A DNA stretch of 64,000 nt from Cedecea neteri NBRC 105707 = ATCC 33855 (GTDB taxonomy: Bacteria > Pseudomonadota > Gammaproteobacteria > Enterobacterales > Enterobacteriaceae). The translations under genes were made by a program, and so were the position numbers. Where the stretch lies: NCBI RefSeq assembly GCF_001571265.1, contig NZ_BCTL01000012.1, forward strand, positions 1 through 64,000, written 5' to 3'. Positions 9,323 through 17,706 of the stretch are shown here, in pieces (positions within the stretch are counted from its first letter, which is position 1; every line of letters begins with the position of its first letter). Below the pieces are notes generated by a model. That model saw only the letters and a program-made list of their open reading frames with translations, ran no database searches and had not been told where the DNA came from.

Positions 9323-11989
9323 ATGGATGTTTATGGTCAAAGGTATGCCATGTTTATCTCTTTTGATGCTGTCGCCGTATCGGGTATTACGGTTGAAGCA
9401 TTAAAAGTCTCACAAAGTCTTAAGCAAAAAGGCATCAACTCTTATCTCGACCTCGGGTACGACATTAAAGTTGACAAAGGAAATTTTAATAAGCCTTACG
9501 ATCATGAGCCCGAAATTTATCGCGATGCGTTTACCTTAACGCGCATCAGCGGGATTACCTCTGTCCCCCATTATTCTCCGGAGTTTATTGAGAAAGCCCA
9601 CGCCGTACTTATCAGTGAAAGGCTTTCCGTTTCATTTGAAGAAAAAGCAGAAATAATCCGTGCCGTTGAATATTCCGCCCAAAGCCTGGCCGAAAGAATT
9701 TTACTTCAATGGGAGCAACTTCGAATTTGCACCGTCATTGTCGAAAACGGCACGCTGCCAGAAAATATTATTTACACCCACGCGCTTTATCTCGCTATCG
9801 AACAATACGGCCATCGTCACCAGTTAGGGAATTTTGTTATCTGGCGCGATCACGACCTTATGTGGAACAGCGAAAAAAATATCATGAAGTATGGGTTACC
9901 GCCGTATAACCATGCCATTAAACCTGTCAAATCCCCTTTTATTAGCTACGTTACGCTGAATAACGATCTCAAAGAAAAGCTGGAACACTGGTGCCACCGG
10001 GAAGTCGATATTCACGTGGTAAAAAATACCTACAGCTTTACCGGGCAGCAGGCGCTGAAAAACATCCGGGCATCCCTGAACATTCCCGAACGGGACATAG
10101 TCATTGCCCGAACGACGCGCATCATTCCGCAGAAGCGCCTGGACCGAGACGTGCTGTTGGTGCAACGCCTTAACCATCTGTTCAGAAAACACAATATTGA
10201 TAAATCCGTCTGGCTGTTGATTGCCGGTGATACTCGTGAACACGCCACGCATGCAGGCGAGTTGGAACGCCTGGCACAGGAGCTGGACATTGCCCCCTAC
10301 GTGAAATTTCTTGGCCCGCTGCACCATAACTTCATGCCCAAAAGCCTGGGGAAAATCACCATAGAAGATCTCTACCATTCCTGTGACCTGGTGTCGTTCC
10401 TGACCTCATGGGACTACGACAGCTACGGTAACCCGATTGGTGAAGCGATCAGCAGCCAGCGCTGCTATATCACCACCCGCTATGAATATTACCCGGAAGT
10501 CTACGGCCAGCACGGCTTTGAAGCCCCGGTAATGCCTATCTCAGACGGGCAGGACGGCCTGCCTGACGAAGCCTTTATCAACGAAGTCTTTTTGCTGCTG
10601 ACCAATAAACCTCAAATGGACCGTATTGCCGCGAAGAACTTCGCCATCGGCAAAAACATCCTTTCTAACAACGTGATGGACATTCTGAATATCACCGCCC
10701 CAGGAGTAGATATGCGCGATAACATTTTCGTCTCGGTAGTGCTGCCTGTTTACAATGAAAGCGACCGAATAGATGAAGTTCTGGCCTCGTTATTTGACCA
10801 ACAAACTCATGGCCGATTGGTAACCCATGACGCTTATGAAGTGATTATCGTGGACAACAACTCCCGCGATGATTCCGTGGCAAAGATAAACCACTTCAAA
10901 GAAAAACATCCGGCGATGGATGTGCACATTATCCAGGAGAAGATTCAGGGTGTCTCTTCGGCCCGTAAATGCGGTATGGATTATGCGGCCCTGCGCTCAA
11001 GGGCGCGTGATGCCCGGCTGGGAAAAAGCAATAAACACTATATTGTTTCTGCCGATGCCGACTGCACCGTGGATCCTTACTGGCTGCATACCCTGATAGA
11101 AAAAATGATTGCCGACGATGGCGACCTCGGCACCTGCAATTACTACTACAACCGCGAGGCTTTCCAGCAGCGCCCCAACCTTTTTCGCGAAATACAAAAA
11201 ACCCTGCGCTGCCGCGACGTGTCATTCTCGCTGTTTGGCGGCTTCCCGGATGGCAAAGGCTTCGCCGTTGAGCGCGACCTGTACGAAAAAATTGGCGGCA
11301 TTGAGATCTTCTACCAGTTGGAAAAAGGCCGCTTCGTTGAGCACCTGTCCGACGACTGGGATTTCGGCATCAAGATCATCGCCTGGGGCGGCAAACCTGT
11401 TTACGCCAAAGAATCCTTTGTGGAAATCAACAGCCGCCGCGTTGACACCATCATTGACGATGTGATCAACGGCATCGCCTACGGTAGCGACGGCATCATC
11501 ATCATGAAAGACGTGCGCCCGGACGTCTCAATCCAAAACAACACGCTGATTGACCTCACCGAGGAACAGGCCAGACAGGGCTGGGAATACTCCATTAAGG
11601 ACTACATCCCGAAAAACATCGTTCTTCCGGCCCTGCTAAATCCGCACATTTTGCTGGAGAACGAACGGGTGCGAGCCTTTTTCTCCCCGCAGGTTGCAGA
11701 GCGGCTTTACCAGCGCATTCACGCCATTAAGCGTGAGATGAGCATCATCGACTTCAAGCCGATTCATAGCTACAAAACGCCGGCCTACCGGCTCTATTTC
11801 GAGTTCCGCCACGAGATATTCACCGCGCTGCGCAATGCCGTTGGGGAAGACATTGGCTTTGCCCCTCCGCTCCCGGCCTGTTTTGACAACGTTGCGGAAA
11901 AAGATTTCGAACGCTTCGTCTGGTACTTCTGTGAAGATCGCGAGTCCGGTGAAGCCCACAACTACTTTGCCAACGGAGGTGTTTTCTGA
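9323..11989 (+). CDS. Two-domain glycosyltransferase (GT4-like + GT2-like)
   Basis: 888-residue cytoplasmic protein. Residues about 1-450 look like a GT-B fold family 4 enzyme, with ARTTRIIPQKRLDRD near 260 and a donor-site region CDLVSF...GNPIGEA near 355-375. From about residue 466 a GT-A family 2 domain starts (VSVVLPVYNESDRI), with DNNSRDDS and the metal-binding SADADCTVDP near 576-584. The C-terminal 200 residues are unassigned. ATG 9323 follows AAGGGG by 8 nt; a second ATG at 9350 is possible. It is the first gene of the operon and its stop overlaps the next start (TGATG). It probably adds one or two sugars to a product of the neighbouring enzymes; donor and acceptor are unknown. Confidence 0.75.
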   Translation: MDVYGQRYAMFISFDAVAVSGITVEALKVSQSLKQKGINSYLDLGYDIKVDKGNFNKPYDHEPEIYRDAFTLTRISGITSVPHYSPEFIEKAHAVLISERLSVSFEEKAEIIRAVEYSAQSLAERILLQWEQLRICTVIVENGTLPENIIYTHALYLAIEQYGHRHQLGNFVIWRDHDLMWNSEKNIMKYGLPPYNHAIKPVKSPFISYVTLNNDLKEKLEHWCHREVDIHVVKNTYSFTGQQALKNIRASLNIPERDIVIARTTRIIPQKRLDRDVLLVQRLNHLFRKHNIDKSVWLLIAGDTREHATHAGELERLAQELDIAPYVKFLGPLHHNFMPKSLGKITIEDLYHSCDLVSFLTSWDYDSYGNPIGEAISSQRCYITTRYEYYPEVYGQHGFEAPVMPISDGQDGLPDEAFINEVFLLLTNKPQMDRIAAKNFAIGKNILSNNVMDILNITAPGVDMRDNIFVSVVLPVYNESDRIDEVLASLFDQQTHGRLVTHDAYEVIIVDNNSRDDSVAKINHFKEKHPAMDVHIIQEKIQGVSSARKCGMDYAALRSRARDARLGKSNKHYIVSADADCTVDPYWLHTLIEKMIADDGDLGTCNYYYNREAFQQRPNLFREIQKTLRCRDVSFSLFGGFPDGKGFAVERDLYEKIGGIEIFYQLEKGRFVEHLSDDWDFGIKIIAWGGKPVYAKESFVEINSRRVDTIIDDVINGIAYGSDGIIIMKDVRPDVSIQNNTLIDLTEEQARQGWEYSIKDYIPKNIVLPALLNPHILLENERVRAFFSPQVAERLYQRIHAIKREMSIIDFKPIHSYKTPAYRLYFEFRHEIFTALRNAVGEDIGFAPPLPACFDNVAEKDFERFVWYFCEDRESGEAHNYFANGGVF

Positions 11990-13437
11990 TGAATACCGAA
12001 GCTATCGCGTCATTAAAAGATCTCGACCCGGCTTACCCTGTTCCGGCGGTTTACGACTTCCTCTCCCAACCGGATAACGAGGCTTTTCTGGACTACGTCC
12101 ACAAAGATCCTTTTGGCTGCCATGTGTTTCCCGGTGACATTGAGCACTACCCGCTGACATCGTTTTTTGCCGATATGGAGCACGACATTCGGGCTGCGAA
12201 ACAGATCCATCTGTGGGCCTATATCCCCACCTGCCGTTACCGCTGCCACTTCTGCCAGTATCCAACGGTGATCCTCAATCCGAAATCGCCTTCGGCAGAA
12301 GGTGTATTCCGGGATCTCGTGGACTACAACATTAAAGAAGCGAAGATGTGGCTGGAAAAAGTGCCAAGCCTGTCAAAGGCGGAAATTGGCGAATTCAACA
12401 TCTTTGGCGGCACGCCTTCCCTGCTCCCGGAGCCGGAACTGCGTCGGCTGATGGATTTCTATTACACACACTTTAATTTCTCGGCGGCAACGCTTCGCTT
12501 TGAAGGCGAACCTGGGACATTAAACCGTGAATACATCGGCATTCTGAAAGAGCTGGGCTTCAGCAAAATCAGCTTCGGCACCCAATCCTTTAACGACGCT
12601 ATTATTGCCGCCTGTGGCCGCCAGCACACCGCCGATGAGTGTGAAGAGACCATCCGCAGCGCACGGGAACAGGGCATCGACTGGGTCAGCGTCGATCTTA
12701 TCTACGGCATGCTGGGCCAAACCGTGGATGACGTGAAGTACGACATGGAGCGCACCCTGGAGCTGGATCTCTCCCACGTAGTCTGCACCAAGCTGCACAT
12801 GGAAGAGTTCATGAAAACGCGCACCGGCGTTTCCGGCGAACGCGAAAGCCTTTGGCAGAAAAAAGGCCTGATCAACATGAACAGCATGACGTTCCCGGGG
12901 CTGGGCAAGCAATACCAAATGCGCGAACTGGTCGAAAAATATCTCAACGAAGGCTATCGCGAACACCCCACGATGTATTTCCACCAGAACCACCTGGAAG
13001 CTGAAAAGTGGAAAGGGCTAATCACCGATCTGGATAAACAGTATCCCGAAGTCGCCATTGGCCTGGGCGGCAGTTCGAAATGCACCCGCGCCGAAGCCAT
13101 CAACATTACCGGCTATAAGCAATATAAGCAGTACCTCGACGAAGGCCGCTTGCCTATCGAAGAAAGCCACGGTATTTCACCGGAACAGCGCGAAGTTAAC
13201 GCCTTCAAAATGGCCCTCTCCACGCTGATTCCGGTTGACGACGCCGTGTTCGCAACTCGTTTCAACGGCAACAGCTTTTTTGAAAACCGCATCATCAAAC
13301 CGACGCTGGAAAAGCTGCAGGCAAAAGAACTCGTGGTGATTAAGCAGGGCGTGGTCACGCTAACGCCCATCGGCGTCACGCTGGTTGAAGCCATCATTAA
13401 CACCCAATTTATCTCAGCCGACGCAGAGCAGGTGTAA
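11989..13437 (+). CDS. HemN-like radical SAM enzyme
   Basis: 482-residue radical S-adenosylmethionine protein of the HemN/HemW/ChuW superfamily. The iron-sulfur cysteines form CRYRCHFC (C82, C86, C89), preceded by AYIP as in HemN. The SAM-binding motif is FGGTPS at 139-144. ISFGTQSFND and a C-terminal HemN_C-like segment also fit. HemN relatives in accessory loci do methylation, cyclopropanation or haem opening rather than coproporphyrinogen oxidation, so the reaction here is open. The gene overlaps the glycosyltransferase stop by 1 nt, with GGAGGT upstream, and is followed after 3 nt by the first duplicated-domain protein: a translationally coupled set. Confidence 0.8.
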   Translation: MNTEAIASLKDLDPAYPVPAVYDFLSQPDNEAFLDYVHKDPFGCHVFPGDIEHYPLTSFFADMEHDIRAAKQIHLWAYIPTCRYRCHFCQYPTVILNPKSPSAEGVFRDLVDYNIKEAKMWLEKVPSLSKAEIGEFNIFGGTPSLLPEPELRRLMDFYYTHFNFSAATLRFEGEPGTLNREYIGILKELGFSKISFGTQSFNDAIIAACGRQHTADECEETIRSAREQGIDWVSVDLIYGMLGQTVDDVKYDMERTLELDLSHVVCTKLHMEEFMKTRTGVSGERESLWQKKGLINMNSMTFPGLGKQYQMRELVEKYLNEGYREHPTMYFHQNHLEAEKWKGLITDLDKQYPEVAIGLGGSSKCTRAEAINITGYKQYKQYLDEGRLPIEESHGISPEQREVNAFKMALSTLIPVDDAVFATRFNGNSFFENRIIKPTLEKLQAKELVVIKQGVVTLTPIGVTLVEAIINTQFISADAEQV

Positions 13438-13440
13438 CGC

Positions 13441-14232
13441 ATGAGCCACTCTTCAACCACGCCGGTTTTCAGCCTGTTTTACATCGCGATAGACACCGAA
13501 GCGGGCATTACCTCGCAGGCCTTTGAAACCTTTGTGCAAAACAAAGGCGTGCATATTCCCTGCTATCCGGGCTGGCGCTGGACGCTGCTTCGCGGGCTGC
13601 GTGGCGAACGTGCCGGGCAATATCTGATGCTGTTTGAAATCGAAAATGCGGCAATACGGGATCGCTATATGGCCGCAGACGGCAACCAGACCGAACAGGC
13701 CCGCGAGTTCTGGCGGCAGCATCCGGATGCGGAAGTGCTGTTGGCCGAATGGCGCAGCTACGGGACCTTCAGCGAACTGCCTACGCTGTTCACTGATTAT
13801 CGCCTGCTGGCCGAAAATCAGAAAAGCACCGTCAAGCCGGGCCCCCGCTACCAGCAGCAGCCCCCGGTTGCTCGGGTGATAGGTATTCACAACCTCGCGC
13901 TGCGCCCTGACGTCAGCGCCGAACAGTTTGAAAGCTTTATCGAGGGCAATCATCAGCGGATTGAAGATTACCCGGACTGGAAGTTCCGGTTGTTAAAAGG
14001 AGAGCGCGGTAACCGACTCGATCAGTATGTGGTGCTGATGGAAATCGCCAGCCTGGAGGCGCTGGATGTCTTTTACCCCGAGCCGGATATCGCCACCGAC
14101 GAAGCGGCAAAATTTGCCAGGGCGCACCGCGATACCAAACAAATGTACGAGGAATGGAAAAAGCTCGCCTCGTTTTCCGGGTCGCCGCAAATCTATACCG
14201 ATTACCTCTCGGTAGCAGAAAGTCTCAATTAA
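13441..14232 (+). CDS. Tandem ferredoxin-like-domain protein, copy 1 (unknown function)
   Basis: 263 residues made of two related halves of about 125 residues. Each half has a core of the form YPxW(K/R), LLxGxRGxR, QYxxLxEI and ends in a segment like SGSPQIYTDY or SELPTLFTDY. Length and pattern suggest a duplicated dimeric alpha/beta-barrel (ferredoxin-like) protein, as in EthD, NIPSNAP or chlorite-dismutase-like families, but I cannot place it in one. No signal peptide or membrane segment is seen. It is a paralogue of the gene at 15494-16288. A role as accessory enzyme or carrier for the radical SAM product is inference from context. Confidence 0.6.
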   Translation: MSHSSTTPVFSLFYIAIDTEAGITSQAFETFVQNKGVHIPCYPGWRWTLLRGLRGERAGQYLMLFEIENAAIRDRYMAADGNQTEQAREFWRQHPDAEVLLAEWRSYGTFSELPTLFTDYRLLAENQKSTVKPGPRYQQQPPVARVIGIHNLALRPDVSAEQFESFIEGNHQRIEDYPDWKFRLLKGERGNRLDQYVVLMEIASLEALDVFYPEPDIATDEAAKFARAHRDTKQMYEEWKKLASFSGSPQIYTDYLSVAESLN

Positions 14233-14246
14233 CCCTTGCCGCCGCG

Positions 14247-14288
14247 CGTGCCCGAAGGACCGGGCACGACGCATTCACGCGAGTGAAT
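14247..14288 (+). promoter_or_regulatory. Two intercistronic hairpins
   Basis: CGTGCCCG/CGGGCACG (14247-14254 with 14261-14268) gives an 8-bp GC stem. ATTCAC/GTGAAT (14273-14278 with 14283-14288) closes on a GCGA tetraloop. No T-run follows either. They fit an RNA-processing or partial-attenuation element inside the operon rather than a full terminator. Confidence 0.5.
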
Positions 14289-14313
14289 CCATACACTGAG
14301 TCACGAAATTACT

Positions 14314-15477
14314 ATGACGATTAACTCAACCCCAACCCTGGCGGACGTACAGTCGCGGGAACAACATGCCACACGCGCCATATTTTTTATGGCCGGTTTA
14401 GCCATGTCGTCGTGGGCTCCGCTTATTCCTTTTGCCAAAGCGCGGCTGGATATTAACGACGGCGCTTTAGGACTACTGCTCTTTTGCATAGCCGCAGGCT
14501 CAATGCTCGTCATGCCGTTTACCGGCCGCCTGATTACACGGTTCGGCGGCCGTCGGCTGATGATCCTCAGCGTGCTGGGGCTTGCCGTGGATTTACCGCT
14601 GCTGATGCTGTTTGACCAGCGCGAAGCCATGGCGCTGGCTTTGCTGCTGTTCGGCACCTTCAACGGCATGCTCGACGTCGCAATGAATGCCCACGCCGTT
14701 GTGGTCGAACAGGAAAGCGAGCAGGCAAAAATGTCCGGCTTTCACGGCTTTTACAGCATCGGCAGCATTGCCGGCGCGGGCTGCGTCAGCTTCTTTCTGT
14801 GGCTGGGGGCAACGCCGTTGCTTGCCGTGTCCGCTATTGGCATTTTTCTTGCTTTGCTGCTCGCCGCTTCTTCCCGGAACATTTTGCCCAAACAGAGCAG
14901 TGCCACAAGCGGCAAGGGCGAAACGCTACGCGTCCTGAGCCATCCGCCGGTGCTGGTCATCGCGGTACTTTGTTTTTTCGTCTTCATGCTTGAAGGCGCC
15001 ATGTTGGACTGGTCGGCGGTATTTATGACCTCAGAGCGAGGCATGAGCGCTTCGCTCGCGGGCTTCGGCTACACCTTGTATTCCCTCACCGTCACCCTTG
15101 GGCGGCTCAGCGGCGATCGTCTGGTCAGCGCTCTGGGCGGCAAGCTGGTGCTGCTCCTCGGCTGCACCATTGCCGCCGCCGGGATTGTCCTGCTTGTCTT
15201 CACCCATTGGGGCACCTTGCCGGGGTTTATCCTGATCGGGGCCGGACTCGCCAACATTATCCCCATTCTCTTCACCTCTGCCGGTAATCAGCCCGGAATT
15301 TCAGCGGATTTCGCTATCCCTGCCGTCACACTTTTTGGCTACAGCGGCCTGCTTGCGGGGCCCGCGCTGATTGGCTTTATCGCCCATCACATTGGGCTCA
15401 GTTTGACCTTCAGCGGTGCTCTGTTGCTGCTTTTGTTTGTGGCTTCAGGTTCGCCGTTTATTTCTCGCCAGCGTTAA
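14314..15477 (+). CDS. MFS transporter (YbjJ-like)
   Basis: 387-residue inner-membrane protein with about twelve hydrophobic segments and an MFS loop 2-3 motif (GRLITRFGGRRLMIL). It resembles the YbjJ-type MFS group. Lying between the two duplicated-domain genes, it most likely exports the locus product or an intermediate; import cannot be excluded. It follows the upstream gene after 81 bp containing two hairpins and is followed after 16 bp by the second paralogue, so it is probably in the same transcript. Substrate unknown. Confidence 0.75.
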   Translation: MTINSTPTLADVQSREQHATRAIFFMAGLAMSSWAPLIPFAKARLDINDGALGLLLFCIAAGSMLVMPFTGRLITRFGGRRLMILSVLGLAVDLPLLMLFDQREAMALALLLFGTFNGMLDVAMNAHAVVVEQESEQAKMSGFHGFYSIGSIAGAGCVSFFLWLGATPLLAVSAIGIFLALLLAASSRNILPKQSSATSGKGETLRVLSHPPVLVIAVLCFFVFMLEGAMLDWSAVFMTSERGMSASLAGFGYTLYSLTVTLGRLSGDRLVSALGGKLVLLLGCTIAAAGIVLLVFTHWGTLPGFILIGAGLANIIPILFTSAGNQPGISADFAIPAVTLFGYSGLLAGPALIGFIAHHIGLSLTFSGALLLLLFVASGSPFISRQR

Positions 15478-15493
15478 TGAAACAGGAGTTTGT

Positions 15494-16288
15494 ATGAGTC
15501 AATCATCACCGGCAGTATTCAGCCTTCACTATGTGGGCCTTAACCTGAAAAAGGGGGTAACCGAAGAGACGTTTGAAGCCTTTGTTCAGGCCAAAGGCGT
15601 GCAGATCCCGGCCTATCCGGGCTGGCGATGGACCTTGCTGAAAGGCCTGCGCGGCGAGCGTCAGAACCAATATCTGATGCTGTACGAAGCAGAAAATGCC
15701 GACAGCTACTCGCGCTATATTGATAGCCAGGGGGAACAAACGGAGCAGGCTCGTGCTTTTTGGCGCGATCATCCGACGGGCGTCGAGCTTATCAACACCT
15801 GGAAAACCTTCGCGACGTTTGGCGAGCTGCCAACGATTTTCTCCACCTATCAGCAGCTCGCTGAAAACGAACATAGCTCTTTGGCGGAAGGGCCAAACTA
15901 CCAGCTACGGGACGGGCAGGAGCCGATTAAACGCGTGCTCGGGCTGCATAATCTGGCGCTACGCTCGGGCGTTTCCCCGCAGACTTTCGATGCGTTTATC
16001 CGGGACAACGTTCACCGCATCGACGACTATCCGGGCTGGAAATTCCATATGCTGAAAGGCACCGGGGGCAACCGCATCGAGCAATATTTGGTGATGCTCG
16101 AGATAGAAAGCCTGGCCTCGCTGAACTCTTTCCACCCGGAACTCGACGTTTCCACGGAGAAATCACTGCAGTTCGTGAAGGAACATCAGGAAAGCGAAAG
16201 GATGTACGACGAATGGCGCGAACTGGCGTCGTTTTCCGGCGCACCGCAGCTTTATACCGACTACATCACCATCGCCGGTAGCCTGTAA
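15494..16288 (+). CDS. Tandem ferredoxin-like-domain protein, copy 2 (unknown function)
   Basis: 264-residue paralogue of the protein at 13441-14232, with the same two-half structure: YPGWRWTLLKGLRGER in the first half and YPGWKFHMLKGTGGNR in the second, each ending in a short YTDY/FSTY segment. ATG 15494 is chosen because AGGAG lies at 15484-15488 and the N-terminus (MSQSSPAVFSLHYVGL) aligns with the paralogue; the frame stays open further upstream inside the transporter gene. Keeping two copies suggests a heterodimer or two substrates. Function unknown. Confidence 0.6.
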   Translation: MSQSSPAVFSLHYVGLNLKKGVTEETFEAFVQAKGVQIPAYPGWRWTLLKGLRGERQNQYLMLYEAENADSYSRYIDSQGEQTEQARAFWRDHPTGVELINTWKTFATFGELPTIFSTYQQLAENEHSSLAEGPNYQLRDGQEPIKRVLGLHNLALRSGVSPQTFDAFIRDNVHRIDDYPGWKFHMLKGTGGNRIEQYLVMLEIESLASLNSFHPELDVSTEKSLQFVKEHQESERMYDEWRELASFSGAPQLYTDYITIAGSL

Positions 16289-16295
16289 CCTTACG

Positions 16296-16323
16296 TTTCC
16301 CTTCTCCTGACGGGGAAGGGAAA
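16296..16323. terminator. Strong hairpin between convergent genes
   Basis: A 12-bp stem (TTTCCCTTCTCC at 16296-16307 with 16312-16323, one G-T pair) and a TGAC loop. There is no T-run. It lies between the end of the accessory operon and the convergent ATPase gene. Confidence 0.55.
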
Positions 16324-16329
16324 GCGGCG

Positions 16330-17427
16330 TTATGCGAGCTGGGCCATCGTGGTTTCCCCTTTCTCAATACCTAACTCGTATAGCGTGAACGACGCGTGTT
16401 TTTCGATAAGGGTTGCCAGTTCAGGCGAGTGGCTGGTGAGCCAAATCTGCGTATAGCGGCTGGCCTCGGCAATCAGACGGGCAAGCGCCGGGAGCATTTG
16501 CGGATGCAGGCTATTTTCCGGCTCGTTGAGGGCAATAAACTGTGGCGGCCTTGGGCTGAGTAGCGCTACCGTCAGGCAGAGAAAACGCAGCGTGCCGTCA
16601 GAAAATTCAGCAGCCTCCAGAGGCCGGTTAATCCCCAGTCGGTTCATCATCATCTGGAAGCGCCCACCGGTGTTATCGCAGAAAAACGTACACTCCGGGA
16701 AGGCCTCATCCAGCACGGTAAACATCAGCTCACTGTCGCCAATTTCGACGATGGTCTGAAACGCAGCGGCCAGATTCAGACCATCGCCGGACAGTACAGG
16801 AGACCGGTAGCCCACCTGCGGTAGCCTCAGGCCTGCCCCTTTGGAAATATCGAACTCGTGATAGAAGCGCCAGTTACGCAGCGTCTCCCTGGCGCTGGAA
16901 ACTTCCGGGTAAAGGTGCGGCTCACCAAGCTGGCCAAAGAGGGATTCATTTTCATACAGCGTGGCGGCGTGAGTGACCTTTTCGCCGTTGACGTTATTGA
17001 GGAACACCGTCTGATTACGCCGCTGCATTACCGACGACGAAGGGCGGCGCCGGTAGCCACTGAGCCAGATTTGCTCCTCTTTAACGATAGGATCGAGGCC
17101 AAACATCGTCGGGTACGGCAGCGGTTCGGGGAAACCCACCTGCAGCTCATATTCAAACGTGTCGGTTTCTACCGCCAGCGTCAGCCTGCGCGGCGCGCTG
17201 GCGTAACCCCGGGCGCGATCTCCCGCCCACATCGCTTTCTGGATCCCGCCTTCATCAGAAAGCCAGTGAGACAATTGTCCACTTCCCGCGCCGTGGATCA
17301 GGTGGATCGCCTTATAAATATTAGACTTACCGCACCCGTTCGGCCCAAACACCACGTTCAACCTTCCCAAATCAATGGAAAGCTTGCGCACGGAACGATA
17401 GTTGTCGATATACAGGGATTTGATCAT
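16330..17427 (-). CDS. AAA family ATPase (RecF/SMC-like, COG4637 type)
   Basis: 365-residue predicted ABC-class ATPase. The Walker A is GPNGCGKSN at residues 28-36. The Walker B region reads FIALNEPENSLHP, where the usual Asp is Asn301 but the catalytic Glu302 is kept. A switch His lies in TSHSPEL near 331-337. There is no TOPRIM domain, so it is not an OLD nuclease. The start is ATG 17427 (MIKSLYIDNYRSV); the open frame upstream of that overlaps a separate small gene. Such ATPases often work in DNA repair or defence with a partner; no obvious partner is adjacent. Function unknown. Confidence 0.7.
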   Translation of the reverse strand: MIKSLYIDNYRSVRKLSIDLGRLNVVFGPNGCGKSNIYKAIHLIHGAGSGQLSHWLSDEGGIQKAMWAGDRARGYASAPRRLTLAVETDTFEYELQVGFPEPLPYPTMFGLDPIVKEEQIWLSGYRRRPSSSVMQRRNQTVFLNNVNGEKVTHAATLYENESLFGQLGEPHLYPEVSSARETLRNWRFYHEFDISKGAGLRLPQVGYRSPVLSGDGLNLAAAFQTIVEIGDSELMFTVLDEAFPECTFFCDNTGGRFQMMMNRLGINRPLEAAEFSDGTLRFLCLTVALLSPRPPQFIALNEPENSLHPQMLPALARLIAEASRYTQIWLTSHSPELATLIEKHASFTLYELGIEKGETTMAQLA

Positions 17428-17503
17428 GATTATTCGCCGCAGTGAAACCCGGTGGTCATTATGACAAATACCCGGTAAAGCGCACTTTTTTGCCGCCAGT
17501 GCC

Positions 17504-17605
17504 TCAAAGCGATCCCAACGCAATCGCAATATAAAAGCACAGCACCGCAACGATCGTGCCGATCACAATCCTTCTGTCCGTCGCGTCGGGTTCTCTGTTT
17601 TGCAT
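17504..17605 (-). CDS. 33-residue small membrane protein
   Basis: A short gene: ATG at 17605, stop TGA at 17504-17506. The product begins MQNREPDATDRR and continues with one hydrophobic helix (IVIGTIVAVLCFYIAIALG). A strong AGGAGG lies 4 nt before the ATG. This ribosome site plus a clean charged-N-terminus/single-span layout is typical of enterobacterial small membrane proteins. It is divergent from the MarR-GNAT gene and shares its operator region. No name recognised; function unknown. Confidence 0.6.
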   Translation of the reverse strand: MQNREPDATDRRIVIGTIVAVLCFYIAIALGSL

Positions 17606-17657
17606 CTGGCCTCCTGGTGACTTGCCTGCCCTCATAATTTCGGTATGATACACAAAC

Positions 17658-17676
17658 TAGTTAACAGCGTTAACTA
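17658..17676. promoter_or_regulatory. Palindromic operator in the MarR divergent gap
   Basis: Perfect inverted repeat TAGTTAAC / GTTAACTA with a 3-nt spacer, 31 nt before the start of the MarR-GNAT gene. Its size and position fit an autoregulatory MarR-family site, and it could also control the divergent small membrane protein. Confidence 0.65.
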
Positions 17677-17706
17677 AATACATTTCCCTCATTGATGTGA
17701 GTTGTT

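Noticed and set aside
11989-13437. True coproporphyrinogen III dehydrogenase HemN
   Set aside because: Motifs differ from HemN (CRYRCHFCQ rather than the HemN Cys-rich form) and the gene sits in an accessory operon with a glycosyltransferase.
16330-17427. Abortive-infection OLD-type defence system
   Set aside because: The ATPase has no TOPRIM nuclease domain and no adjacent nuclease or reverse transcriptase gene.
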